A stretch of 64,000 nucleotides of DNA from Callorhinus ursinus (lineage: Eukaryota > Chordata > Mammalia > Carnivora > Otariidae): positions 5,852,118 through 5,916,117 of the forward strand of contig NW_020312894.1 in NCBI RefSeq assembly GCF_003265705.1, written 5' to 3'. Shown here in pieces: positions 55,821-64,000 of the stretch. Position numbers and translations under genes: made by a program. The notes beneath the pieces were generated by a model. That model was not told the DNA's origin. It searched no databases and saw nothing but the letters and a program-made list of their open reading frames with translations. The stretch's first letter is position 1; each line of letters starts with the position of its first letter.

Positions 55821-56629
55821 CCCTCTCCCAGGGGTCTAGTTCATTGGGATAAGGCGGGCAGATCTGGTATGGAGGCTTAGCTGGCAGAGATCTGTGCATC
55901 TCTGTGGACCCCGGTATGATCAGCCAAAGTAATATAGGTTTCTATTTATCTGAAGGAGTGTGGTCCAGGAAGAGTGATTAAGGAATGTTTGACATGACTA
56001 GGGCCTTATGCTCTAATGATATTTGCAAAAGTTAGTATTAGAGAAGGCCTCTATCCTTAGGAATAAGGTGAGGAGGGTGAAGAGGGTCACCAAGGAGAAC
56101 ACGACAGGGAGAAGCCTAGGGGTCTGGGTACATGAGGCTGGCCTACATGTGGGCAGGGGTCCCAGAGTCTCCCTCATACCATTGGCTTTGAAGGGCCAGC
56201 TGTGGTCCGTACAGGCTAAGGGAGCCGCAGAGATCTCTGGGACAGTGAAAACTGACAGTCCCTCAAGCATTCATTTGTGCCTTCATTTGTCCATTTATCC
56301 ATACATTCATCTAATTGCTTTACCACCAACAATTTGTCCAGAATCTCTTTTGAAACAAGACAGGTTTGAAATCAGGCAGAGAGACGGGTAGCAGGGCGGG
56401 TACCCAGTACTGCCCCAGATGCTGTGGCAGAAGGTACATCTGGCATAAAACCTGCCTGCAAGAGGCTGACAGACAGCGGGAAGGTGAGACACAGGAGGAC
56501 AGAGATGCTGAGCCACAAGGTTGAAAGGAGCCTTCTTAAACAGAGAATAGAAGACATGAGGATGGGTCTCAAATGGGGCAATCTGACTTCCGGCTGGAGG
56601 GGTGGGGTGGTTTTTTTCCAGCTCTAATC
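55821..56629. other. Flank sequence, unassigned
   Basis: No gene recognised. A short run of TCATTTGT and CATTCATCTA repeats lies at 56265-56320. Confidence 0.4.
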
Positions 56630-56880
56630 TTTCTTGCAAGACCTTCAAAGACCACCTCTCTAATGACCTCACTCCTGTGTGTGGAAAACATCTATGGCTC
56701 CCTATTACCCAAAGAATGAAGTCCAGGTGCCTTGGCAATGCATTCAAGGGCGTTCAAAAGTGACCCCCTTCTCCCTTTGTGGAATGACCTCCCACCCTAT
56801 CCCTCCTACCGTTTACTCCCCCACCTCATGGTCTCACTATTTCCTGAACATTAGTGTTCCCTTTCTCTCCTCTTTATAGA
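56630..56880 (+). mobile_element. L2 LINE fragment
   Basis: CAAGACCTTCAAAGACCACC, CATCTATGGCTCCCTATTAC and CCAAAGAATGAAGTCCAGGT follow the L2 ORF2 end. Confidence 0.6.
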
Positions 56881-57779
56881 AACTGGCATGGGGATGGCCA
56901 TGCCTCACAACCCCGGCGGGGGAATGGTGATGTGGTGGGTGTGCACCAGGAATCTTGGGAGCTAGAGGGTCCGAGAAGACAGAGAACCAAGTCGTCCAGA
57001 GGACACGGCCCCCAGCCTCATCCGGGGCACGAGAGGAGGTACCACCGGAGCCGAGTGTACAGGATGATGGGATTTCGGGAGAGAGAAGATTCAGCGACCT
57101 AGACCATGTGCGTGGCCACTGGTTAAAGCACGTTTGATTGCTGGATTTCAGAAATACCAATGGATCAAAGGAAATGTGCCCTGGAAATTTGGGGGTTGTT
57201 GGATTCCAGTGCCTTTAGAACTAAAAGGTACTGTGATAAAAATTTTTGTCATGTCTTTGTGAACTCAAGGGACTAATGTTTCAACAGCGATTTAAAAAGG
57301 GATTTTGTCCCCATGACAGCAATGCTTTAGGTGCTGTTAAATAAAACATTAACGATTTTTATATAAAAATGAAACATTATAGGAAGTATGTGAATATACG
57401 CTGGTTTCCCTGGGCAGACAACACAGAGGATATGTCAAGGTGGAGGGCACATTTGCAGTAATAACCACATGCCATCGGCACTTCTAACAGGACCCCTGAA
57501 AAATCCTTCCTACACACACTTGCACATACAATTATCGCCGGTTACAAAATCCCGAAAGTTAACTCACACGGTGACACAGTGAGAAATTTCCTAGTTGGGG
57601 CTCAGACGGTCCCTCCCCTGTGACTGCAGTGGCTTTGCTCTTGGGCCTAGCACTTAGGACTTCCTGCCCAATGGCCTTCCCCTTCCCCTGCACCAGTAGT
57701 GTCTAGAGACCCTCCTCATCCTCGAGCCCTGGCCATTTCTCCCCAGGAGCCCCCACCCAGAGCCAAATCCAGCGCGAGT
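56881..57779. other. Flank sequence, partly candidate noncoding element
   Basis: 57130-57400 is AT-rich and non-repetitive (GATTTAAAAAGGGATTTTGT). The rest is unassigned. No gene supported. Confidence 0.35.
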
Positions 57780-57960
57780 TGTGGCTTAAGCGAGGTTGCA
57801 TTCTAATGAGATGAAAAATAACACCTAACTATTTCTTAGAAGACCGTGTATAAATTAGTTATTGATTTTAAAGCACCTTGGAAATGTAATGTGGAAGGCA
57901 GCTCGGCATGTAAGCCTGAATAATTAACGGGAAAAGCAGAGGTAGGAGCTCAGGTCCCAT
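57780..57960. promoter_or_regulatory. Candidate conserved noncoding element
   Basis: Unique sequence with TTGCATTCTAATGAGATGAA, AATTAGTTATTGATTTTAAA and CTGAATAATTAACGGG, a cluster of homeodomain-like TAAT cores. Inference only. Confidence 0.3.
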
Positions 57961-58199
57961 TCCTTCATGGACCCTGTTATCTGGAAACTCAGTCCTCAGT
58001 TACTGGAAAGGGTGGCCACCGTGGGGCTCAGGGCCTCGGACTGCCCTGTGACACTGACCCGGCAGCCCCCCAGAGATGGAAAAGCCTCCTGGCCACGCAG
58101 ATGTCACCAGAACCCCCTTTTCAGAAAAACCAAAAATAGTAATCTAAGCTGGCTGTGTGCATAGAGGTGACTAGAGATCCCCTTCTCTTAGAATAAAAA

Positions 58200-58623
58200 A
58201 GCCTTATGATTTTTTTATACAGTAAAAGTATTACATGCTCACTAGAGAAAATCTGGTAAGCATGGAGAGGCAGAAAGGAGGAATAAGCATCTTAAACTCA
58301 TCATCCAAAGATAACATTCTTGTTGCTTTCTTCTGGTATCATATTACAATTCTCTGATTTTTTAAAAAAATGCATTTGCCATAATAGTCTTCATATAACA
58401 TTATATGGCACAGACTATTTTGTTTCCTGTTACTATTAGATCATAAACAATTTTTCATGTTATTATAAGTGCTGTATAAACATCATTTTAAATAGTAACT
58501 TAATGCACTATAGTTCTATTCTTTCCTCCACCACCTCTCGGTTGTTGGACATTTAAGCTACAGGTCATTTGTTTTTGGCAATAATAAGTCAGGCAATGAA
58601 CAGAATCTCCAGATGATGTGCTT
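58200..58623 (-). mobile_element. Old LINE-1-like 3' region
   Basis: AAAAGTATTACATGCTCACT, GATAACATTCTTGTTGC, AACAATTTTTCATGTTATTA and CGGTTGTTGGACATTTAAGC resemble the complement of a widespread L1M-type 3' UTR. It forms the target for the retrocopy at 58639. Confidence 0.55.
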
Positions 58624-58638
58624 AAGAAATTAACGCAT

Positions 58639-59003
58639 TGGGCGGTGCTCAGGCCCGCGCCCGGCGCAGCTGCGCGGGGCTCAGCGCCCGAGCCCACAAG
58701 TGGAAGCCGAGGCCAACGCACCAGGTGGACCACAGGCTGGCTGAGCTGGGGGAAGGGGGAGCCCCTCTGGGGCCCTCATACCAACCTGTCACCCAGGAGC
58801 TCCTTGATTCAGCTGGATGCATTGGCAGCTGCAAGCTCTGGAGTCAGACCTGGGTTCAAATCCCACCCAGAGTGGATCTTGGGCAGGGCGTTTCACTGCC
58901 TTGAGCCTGTCCGGTCCCCCTCGGCATATAAGCCCGTCCCCCTCCCCCACTGTGTGAGGAATAATCAAGCTGATAAGTGAATGTAAAAAAAAAAAAGGAA
59001 GAA
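58639..59003 (+). pseudogene. Retroposed copy of a GC-rich transcript (unidentified source)
   Basis: This 365-bp block is flanked by a perfect 15-bp duplication AAGAAATTAACGCAT (58624-58638 and 59004-59018). It ends in an A-rich tail (58984-59003), and its target reads TT/AAGAAA, like an L1 endonuclease site. It starts abruptly with a CpG-rich 5' part (GCGGTGCTCAGGCCCGCGCC), as a promoter-proximal exon would. It passes through unrecognised sequence and includes a MIR-derived stretch (about 58805-58900; CTCTGGAGTCAGACCTGGGT). All hallmarks are those of L1-mediated retroposition of a processed RNA. The 120-codon open frame starting at 58618 runs in from outside and has no recognisable domain, so the source was probably noncoding or an untranslated region. 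No AATAAA is seen just before the tail (GAATAATC is the nearest). Confidence 0.85.
58805..58980 (+). mobile_element. MIR fragment within the retrocopy
   Basis: CTCTGGAGTCAGACCTGGGT then TCAAATCCCACCCAGAGTGG (B-box region) and GGGCGTTTCACTGCCTTGAG follow MIR. It was probably part of the source transcript rather than a separate insertion. Confidence 0.6.
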
Positions 59004-59018
59004 AAGAAATTAACGCAT

Positions 59019-59459
59019 AACCCTCGGCAGGAAAGGCGTCTTCTCTTCTCGGCCTCCAGGGGGCGCGGTCCAAGAGCCGGGATGGTTTCCAGGGGCCGGA
59101 TGACAACCTGCCTTCAGGGGTCAAATATTAATCCATGTGCCATAGAGGAGGGCTCACAAGCATTTGTTAAAATGTCATTCATTCATTCATTCATTCATTC
59201 CAATGATTGTGCACATCTATGCACCAAGTGACCTACAGCTCTGAGGGTGCGCTGGCCGAGCCCATGGAGGGAGGCTGGTCACCCAGGGCCACGGTGGCTT
59301 CCAGCCGGTCACAGGAAGGGGGCATCTGGAAGTTCCTGGGGAGGGAGCCTGATGTCCCTTCAGCAACAAGTAATGCGGGGGGCAGGTGGTCAGATCTCCC
59401 CTCCCAGCCCTGGGAATGGTGGCAAATGGGCCTGTGCACGTACGTGGCTGATGCATAAT
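59019..59459. other. Flank sequence with (ATTC)n
   Basis: An (ATTC)n microsatellite lies at 59174-59200. The remainder is GC-moderate and unassigned. Confidence 0.5.
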
Positions 59460-60020
59460 GCTGTCACTCCAAGGTGTAATTAAAGAGATGTATGCTAATT
59501 TTTAACTTGGTTAAGGGATATTAACTCAGACAAATGAACCTCTCCTTTCCCAATAATTAGATATCCAAACAAACACACACTTTTTTCCCCAATTAAATGA
59601 ATGGAAACTTTAAACTATGGAGCCCAATTTCAATATGCCCTATTTGTTACTGGTTTCCACTCCACTGCTTTCTTTAACTTCACAAAAGCAAACGACACTA
59701 TAAAGAAGCATAATAAAATCATAACAGCAAAAATATCCTTTTGATTTTTGCAGGACAGAAAACGCTCATTCACAATTGGAAAAAAAGACACCGTGTTCCG
59801 CTAAAATGTCATGTTGTTTCCAAGAGAATATAGTTAAAGGGCTTAAGGGATGGTGGCATCCAGGTGGCACATTTCAAAATGATATTTAATTTAAAGCAGT
59901 AATGCCTATCCCTTTGGTATATAAAGGATGGATCATATCAAGCAAAGTTGATTGCTGTTTTTTTATTAAATTAAAAAATTAGTGGAAGAAGCAATGCTTT
60001 TAGGTGGTATGAAGACAAAT
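59460..60020. promoter_or_regulatory. Candidate conserved noncoding element (strongest)
   Basis: About 560 bp of unique AT-rich sequence with many homeodomain-like cores: GTGTAATTAAAGAG, CCCAATAATTAGATATCC, CCCAATTAAATGAATGG, TTTTTTATTAAATTAAAAAA and AAAATTAGTGG, plus CATCCAGGTGGCAC. No repeat signature and no open frame. This is the texture of vertebrate developmental enhancers; conservation has not been tested. Confidence 0.4.
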
Positions 60021-60999
60021 ACCTTTTCTTTTCATGCTGGTGGCAGATAGCTGGCTGGTCCCAGCGAGGCAGACTCCAAACTGGATGAGGGGCCCAGGCA
60101 CTTTTCCCCTGGTCCCCCTGTTCTAGGTTTGAGAGAAATTCCCAACACTAGAGTCACAGAGCTCGGCCCTGGTCATCCCTCTGCTGTCCAGGACACAGCA
60201 TCGGGTGGAAGGGACTGCCTTGTACCATGAAGCCCAGGACCAGTGAATCTACTTAAGTAAAAACAAAATGAGAAGTTTAAAAAAAAAAAGTGTGTTTACC
60301 AGCAGTCCCTGTGGAATTATGGTGGTGAGCATCCACGTGTGTAACCTACTTGGAGCTGCAGTGGGAATCCCGCTCAGAGTTAGAACGAGGGCTGCAGAAC
60401 CCACACTCTTGGAGGGAACCCTACCTGTAAGCAGAGCCCCTGAAGAACAAGCCCATGGCCCTCATTCCTGGGGCTCAGAATCCACCTGTAGCTAGTTTCT
60501 GAATTCACACAGCAGAGGCCCCACCTGGTAAACACAATCGTGCCCTCTGGGAGGCTCGCTGCAGTGATGTGGGGGCTGTGCTGGGTCCCACTGGGGCTCC
60601 AGCAGGGTGGGAAGGCCAGCACACTGGACAGGTGGGGCGTGATGGGGAAGGTGTAGGTCCTTGTGCCGGGAGAGCAGAGGCCCACCTGGAAGCAAGGTGG
60701 GATGAGATGGAGGCTGCATCAGAAGCAGAAACACTGAGTGACCTGAACATTGGATGCCTGGTCCTCCAAATGGTTCCAGTTCTCTTGGATCCTGAGAGCC
60801 CCCGCCCACTACGGTGGATCACTACAGCCCAGGAGACTTTGGGGTCAAATTGAAAGGCCAACAATGAGGCCCCCAGGGAGGGGACCTGACGGTGTGATGA
60901 CAAGTCTCACTGTTGATTCTGAGTTGGGCCACACGAGGTGGTTCACGACTGTGGCCGATTCAGGGCATCCTTCCTGTGGCCAGGCACACAGGAGGCTGC
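60021..60999. other. Flank sequence, unassigned
   Basis: No gene or named repeat. Open frames (up to 132 codons, minus 60505-60903) show no domain. Confidence 0.4.
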
Positions 61000-61160
61000 A
61001 CGAGGTCACCCCAACACTGGTAATGAACCCCAACCCCACCCAAGCACAAAACATCTTTCACAAAAGAGAGAGGAACGTTATTATTCCCGTTTCATAGATG
61101 AGGCTCCAAGAGGTGAAGAGACATGTCTACAGTCACGCAACAGTCCTGCCCGAGCCAGCA
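61000..61160 (-). mobile_element. MIR SINE fossil
   Basis: The plus strand reads ACGTTATTATTCCCGTTTCA, TAGATGAGGCTCCAAGAGGT and GTCTACAGTCACGCAACAGT, the complement of MIR. Confidence 0.8.
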
Positions 61161-61638
61161 AGCCTTCCGCAACAGCGACAGGGCACAGAAAAGTACAGCT
61201 GTGGCTGGGAGATGCTCACGCAGGAGCTGTTATGCGGCCTCTCTCCCCTTTGGTTGTTACCTTTACATGGCTCTGGGCTTCGACAACGGCACAACAACAC
61301 GGCAAGAAACACGTCACCCTCGAGGGAACCAGCCGGCAGACCTGGGTAGGATTCCAGAATACTCAGCGACTGTGGGCACACGGTCCACTTGTGTGCTCCT
61401 TGCTTTCCCTGTAGGGGTAAAGCCCCCGCCCCCTGAGTGCCCTGAGGTCCAGATGTTCTGAGGCACAACTTCTGGGCATGTAGCAGCTGCCCGGGAAAGC
61501 GCCTCCTTACGTATAAACCAGCTTATTCGATCCACGAGGCCAGCAGGGTTAGTGTTGTCTGTTTCTCCAGGTAGACCCCTTGAGGACTGGGTCAGGCTTC
61601 GCCTTCCTCTGTTTAACCCGGCTGCAGGCTGGTGCCAT
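61161..61638. other. Flank sequence, unassigned
   Basis: No gene supported in about 480 bp. Confidence 0.4.
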
Positions 61639-61835
61639 GAGACTTATATGGACCCCAGTCTCCTATTCCACATCCAGGCTATTTTTGCCATTTCCAAGGG
61701 GCTTCTGGGTTCCTGCCCTTGCCGGGCTTGAGACTTATATGGTCTTGAGACTTATATGGACCCCAATCTCCTATTCCACATCCAGGCTATTTTTGCCATT
61801 TCCAAGGGGCTTCTGGGTTCCTGCCCTTGCCGGGC
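61639..61835 (+). repeat. Tandem duplication of an 89-bp unit
   Basis: 61639-61727 and 61747-61835 are the same 89 bases with a single difference (CCCCAGTCTCC versus CCCCAATCTCC), offset 108 bp. Between them lies a further partial copy of the unit start, GAGACTTATATGG (61730-61742). Confidence 0.95.
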
Positions 61836-62484
61836 ACCCCGCCCCCTTCCTGCTTCTCGTTCCGTAACACTCAGGCAAGGCAGATCTACCCAGGGTCTGC
61901 CCAGGGACGAGGGAGTTGATGGCACGATGGGAACAGTGCAGTGTGGACACGAGACATCTTTGTCCTTCAGAGTCTGCTGGCCATGGTGCCCTGGATACGC
62001 CCCATTAGCCTCCCGTCTTTGTCCTCCTGGCTCGCATCCCCTTGGGCTCATCTCCAATATGCTCTTCTGCGGCACGGCTTGGCAATTTCTCTGTTCTGCA
62101 GCCTCTTCCTAAATCAGAGATCACAAACTGGTGGCCTCCAGGCCAGATAGGTTCAGCTCACAGGTGTGCTTTGCTTGGACCACAGCATTTAAAAATTTTC
62201 GATATAGAGGCCAATATTTAACACTTGGTGCACTGCCAAAACTTTCGTTTCTTTTGAAAATTTGGACAATCAGGCAAAATGGGGATCCCTTCCTGTGTGA
62301 ATCAATCTGTCCCTTGAAGGGGGGGGTCCATGCTTTCCAGTTGGCCTGAGTCCTGTCACCCCTACCACCTTACAGCAGCCCGCTGGAGAATCCCCCTGCA
62401 GGCTGACCCTGCCGCCTCTGGGCCTCACCTGGCACAACCCAACAGGCTAATCAAACTGTTCCCCTAAGCCAAGGCAGTTGCTTT
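61836..62484. other. Flank sequence, possible DNA-transposon remnant
   Basis: 62115-62345 (AGATCACAAACTGGTGGCCT then CCAGGCCAGATAGGTTCAGC) weakly resembles a hAT-type fossil. No gene. Confidence 0.35.
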
Positions 62485-62600
62485 AGTGTCTACCATCCAT
62501 CCATCCATCTATCCATCCACCCATCCATCCATCAATTTAATATCTATCTATCCATCCAACTATCATCTATCTATAGATCCATCATCTCTCTCTCTATTTT
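62485..62600 (+). repeat. (CCAT)n / (CTAT)n / (TC)n compound microsatellite
   Basis: ATCCATCCATCCATCTATCC, then CTATCTATCC and CATCTCTCTCTCTCTAT. Interrupted, so probably old. Confidence 0.9.
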
Positions 62601-62609
62601 TTCTGTCTA

Positions 62610-62690
62610 TTATATTTGTTTCTGTAGTCCTAAGAGCAGTACCTGGCACAGAGTGGGTATTCAATAAATATTTGTCAAACCAATTAGCAA
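62610..62690 (+). mobile_element. L2 LINE 3' terminus
   Basis: GTACCTGGCACAGAGTGGGT then ATTCAATAAATATTTGTCAA is the L2 3' end. Confidence 0.75.
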
Positions 62691-63106
62691 ATATAGGAGA
62701 GATGATGCAGCCAAGGTTCAGAGACGCTGAGTTACCAGGTTGTCATAGGGCTCACAGCGGGAAGTGCCAGACCCATTCCTGGCTCTTCAGGGACCCCTTG
62801 GCTCTCTCACCTCTGGGTCAAGTTTGGGTTAGGGCTTGTTCTGGCCACTGTAGCCTGTTGTCTTCACTTGCCCTACTTTCTGGCCTGTCCCAGGTAGCTG
62901 CTGGGCACTTTAGTATGGCCTCCTGGTGACCACTGTGTCGGCACCTCGCTAGCCACAAAGCCCCTGCAGTTGGGGCACCATGGAGAGACCCCACTCTCCC
63001 CTGAAGAGTCCATATTCCCACCTGTGTTTAATAAATGGGGCCTCTTTCCTGACGTAAGCATTCTGGTCTTTCCTGAACTTGGTTTTCATTGGCTTAATTA
63101 ATTAAT
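62691..63106. other. Flank sequence, unassigned
   Basis: No gene supported. It ends with TTAATTAATTAATTAGG before an old SINE. Confidence 0.4.
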
Positions 63107-63198
63107 TAGGTAGGCTCCATGCCCAACGTGGAGCTTGAATTCATGACCCTGAGATCAAGAGTCGCATGTTCTGCCGACTGAGGCAGCCAGGCACCCCT
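63107..63198 (-). mobile_element. Old CanSINE
   Basis: TAGGCTCCATGCCCAACGTG, GACCCTGAGATCAAGAGTCG and GACTGAGGCAGCCAGGCACC read as a complement older-type CanSINE. Confidence 0.85.
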
Positions 63199-63199
63199 C

Positions 63200-63385
63200 C
63201 ATTAGCTGTGACAACAGTAACCACAGCCATTTATTGGTCACTTACTAAGGCACAGACTTTGTGTCCTCTCATCTCCCCTAGGCAGCAGTCCACCGAAGCA
63301 GGTGCTGGGAAGAGGTTAAGTGGGTGGGTTAACGCCACACAGTCAGACCCCCAGCCAGGACTTGACCTTAACCTCATACTTGCCC
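63200..63385 (-). mobile_element. MIR SINE fossil
   Basis: CAGCCATTTATTGGTCACTT, GAAGAGGTTAAGTGGGTGGG and CGCCACACAGTCAGACCCCC resemble the complement of MIR. Confidence 0.65.
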
Positions 63386-63404
63386 TCTAGATGAGGTCGG
63401 ACTA

Positions 63405-63745
63405 GGGCCCCTGAGCCAAATCCAGCTTGCTGTCTGTTTCCTGTTTTTTTGTATTGTCCACGCAATAAGAACTTTTACATTTTTAGATGGTCAGAAAAAG
63501 AGGAATGATATTTTGTAATACATGAAAACTATATGAAATTCAAATTTCAGTGTCCATAAGAAAAGTTTTGTTGGAATATGACCATGCCTGTTGGCTTACA
63601 TATTGTCTATGGCTGATTTTAAGCAACACGGGCTGAGTTAAGAAGTTGCACAACTGAGACTGTGGCTCACAGTCTAAAATATTAACCATTTGGCCCTTTA
63701 TAGAAGAAGCCTGTCCATTTCTTTGCACAGTGACCCCAACGTCCA
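63405..63745 (+). mobile_element. hAT-Charlie-type DNA transposon fossil
   Basis: GAGCCAAATCCAGCTTGCTG, TCAAATTTCAGTGTCCATAA, ATATTGTCTATGGCTGATTT, CTAAAATATTAACCATTTGG and CCCTTTATAGAAGAAGCCTG occur in the order of a common nonautonomous hAT element. The exact family was not resolved. Confidence 0.7.
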
Positions 63746-64000
63746 GATTCCAGGGGCTAAGCCATCAGGACCAAGTCATTTCCAGAGAGGAGCTGTGAGC
63801 CGGGGAAGTCTGGGGCGAATGGGCTGTGCTCAGCTCGGGCACTGGGGGTGAGGGAAGTTGGGTGTGAACGTGGGGGGCAGCGCTGGGGAGAGCTTGGGCA
63901 TATCACAGCATAAGCAGGTGTTGTGTGTCTCACTGCCTGTCCTTGGCAGGCAGCCCTTCTGTCAACCCACCAGCATCTGTTGGCCAAGACCATGCCGTGG
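63746..64000. other. Flank sequence, unassigned
   Basis: No gene or repeat recognised to the end of the window. Confidence 0.4.

Noticed and set aside
59918..59927. TATATAAAGG as a possible promoter TATA box
   Set aside because: No start-site context, open frame or CpG island nearby. It is more likely part of the AT-rich noncoding block.
61580..61867. 95-codon frame with an internal repeated peptide
   Set aside because: It simply reads through the 89-bp tandem duplication. No other coding evidence.
5641..63198. Many dispersed near-identical 150-220 bp repeats on both strands, possible array or CRISPR-like structure
   Set aside because: They are CanSINEs with individual target-site duplications and poly(A) tails, with irregular spacing and no spacers.

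Overview
This is vertebrate nuclear DNA from a caniform carnivore, most likely an arctoid (bear, seal or mustelid). Lysine-tRNA-derived CanSINEs occur on both strands, with heads reading GGGGCGCCTGGGTGGCTCAG and tails ending in CAAATAAATAAAATCTTT plus poly(A). A 120-bp carnivore-type LINE-1 3' end is also present. I saw no copy of the dog-specific SINEC_Cf head, which argues against a canid. The proposed order of insertions (old L2, MIR and MaLR elements, then L1M, then CanSINE) rests on nesting that can be seen directly.

There is one recognisable protein-coding gene. Its first coding exon lies on the minus strand at 11092-11137 and reads MTRWVPTKREEKYGV followed by a phase-1 GT donor. This is the N-terminus of DOCK1 (DOCK180), the Rac guanine-nucleotide exchange factor. 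The exon sits in a CpG island (about 9985-11850) that is partly replaced by a 400-base assembly gap (10661-11060). Bases 1-11091 are therefore the start of DOCK1 intron 1. Bases from about 11300 to 64000 are the gene-poor flank upstream of DOCK1. No second coding gene is convincing. The long open frames near the promoter come from GC richness and the N gap, and others come from transposons or simple repeats.

Layout: 1-11.1 kb is intron 1 with MIR, MaLR, L1 and CanSINE fossils. 10.0-12.1 kb is the promoter island. 12-27 kb is flank, including a MaLR LTR split at 17.1-19.0 kb by an L1 and CanSINEs. 27.4-31.5 kb is AT-rich, full of LINE-1, with a U6 snRNA pseudogene. 32.7-34.4 kb is a CanSINE cluster with one element nested in another. 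35.7-48 kb is rich in L2 and LTR, with an LTR inserted in an L2 and an LTR inserted in an LTR. 48-64 kb is mixed flank with a hAT fossil split by L1, several unique AT-rich blocks that look like candidate enhancers, and a GC-rich retroposed transcript copy at 58.6-59.0 kb with a 15-bp target-site duplication.

I found no previously undescribed biological system. The most useful leads are a DOCK1 upstream ORF whose stop overlaps the main start, the unidentified retrocopy at 58639-59003, an unassigned segment at 54.9-55.6 kb, and the candidate conserved noncoding blocks. Repeat boundaries and family names come from recognising consensus sequence by eye and are approximate.
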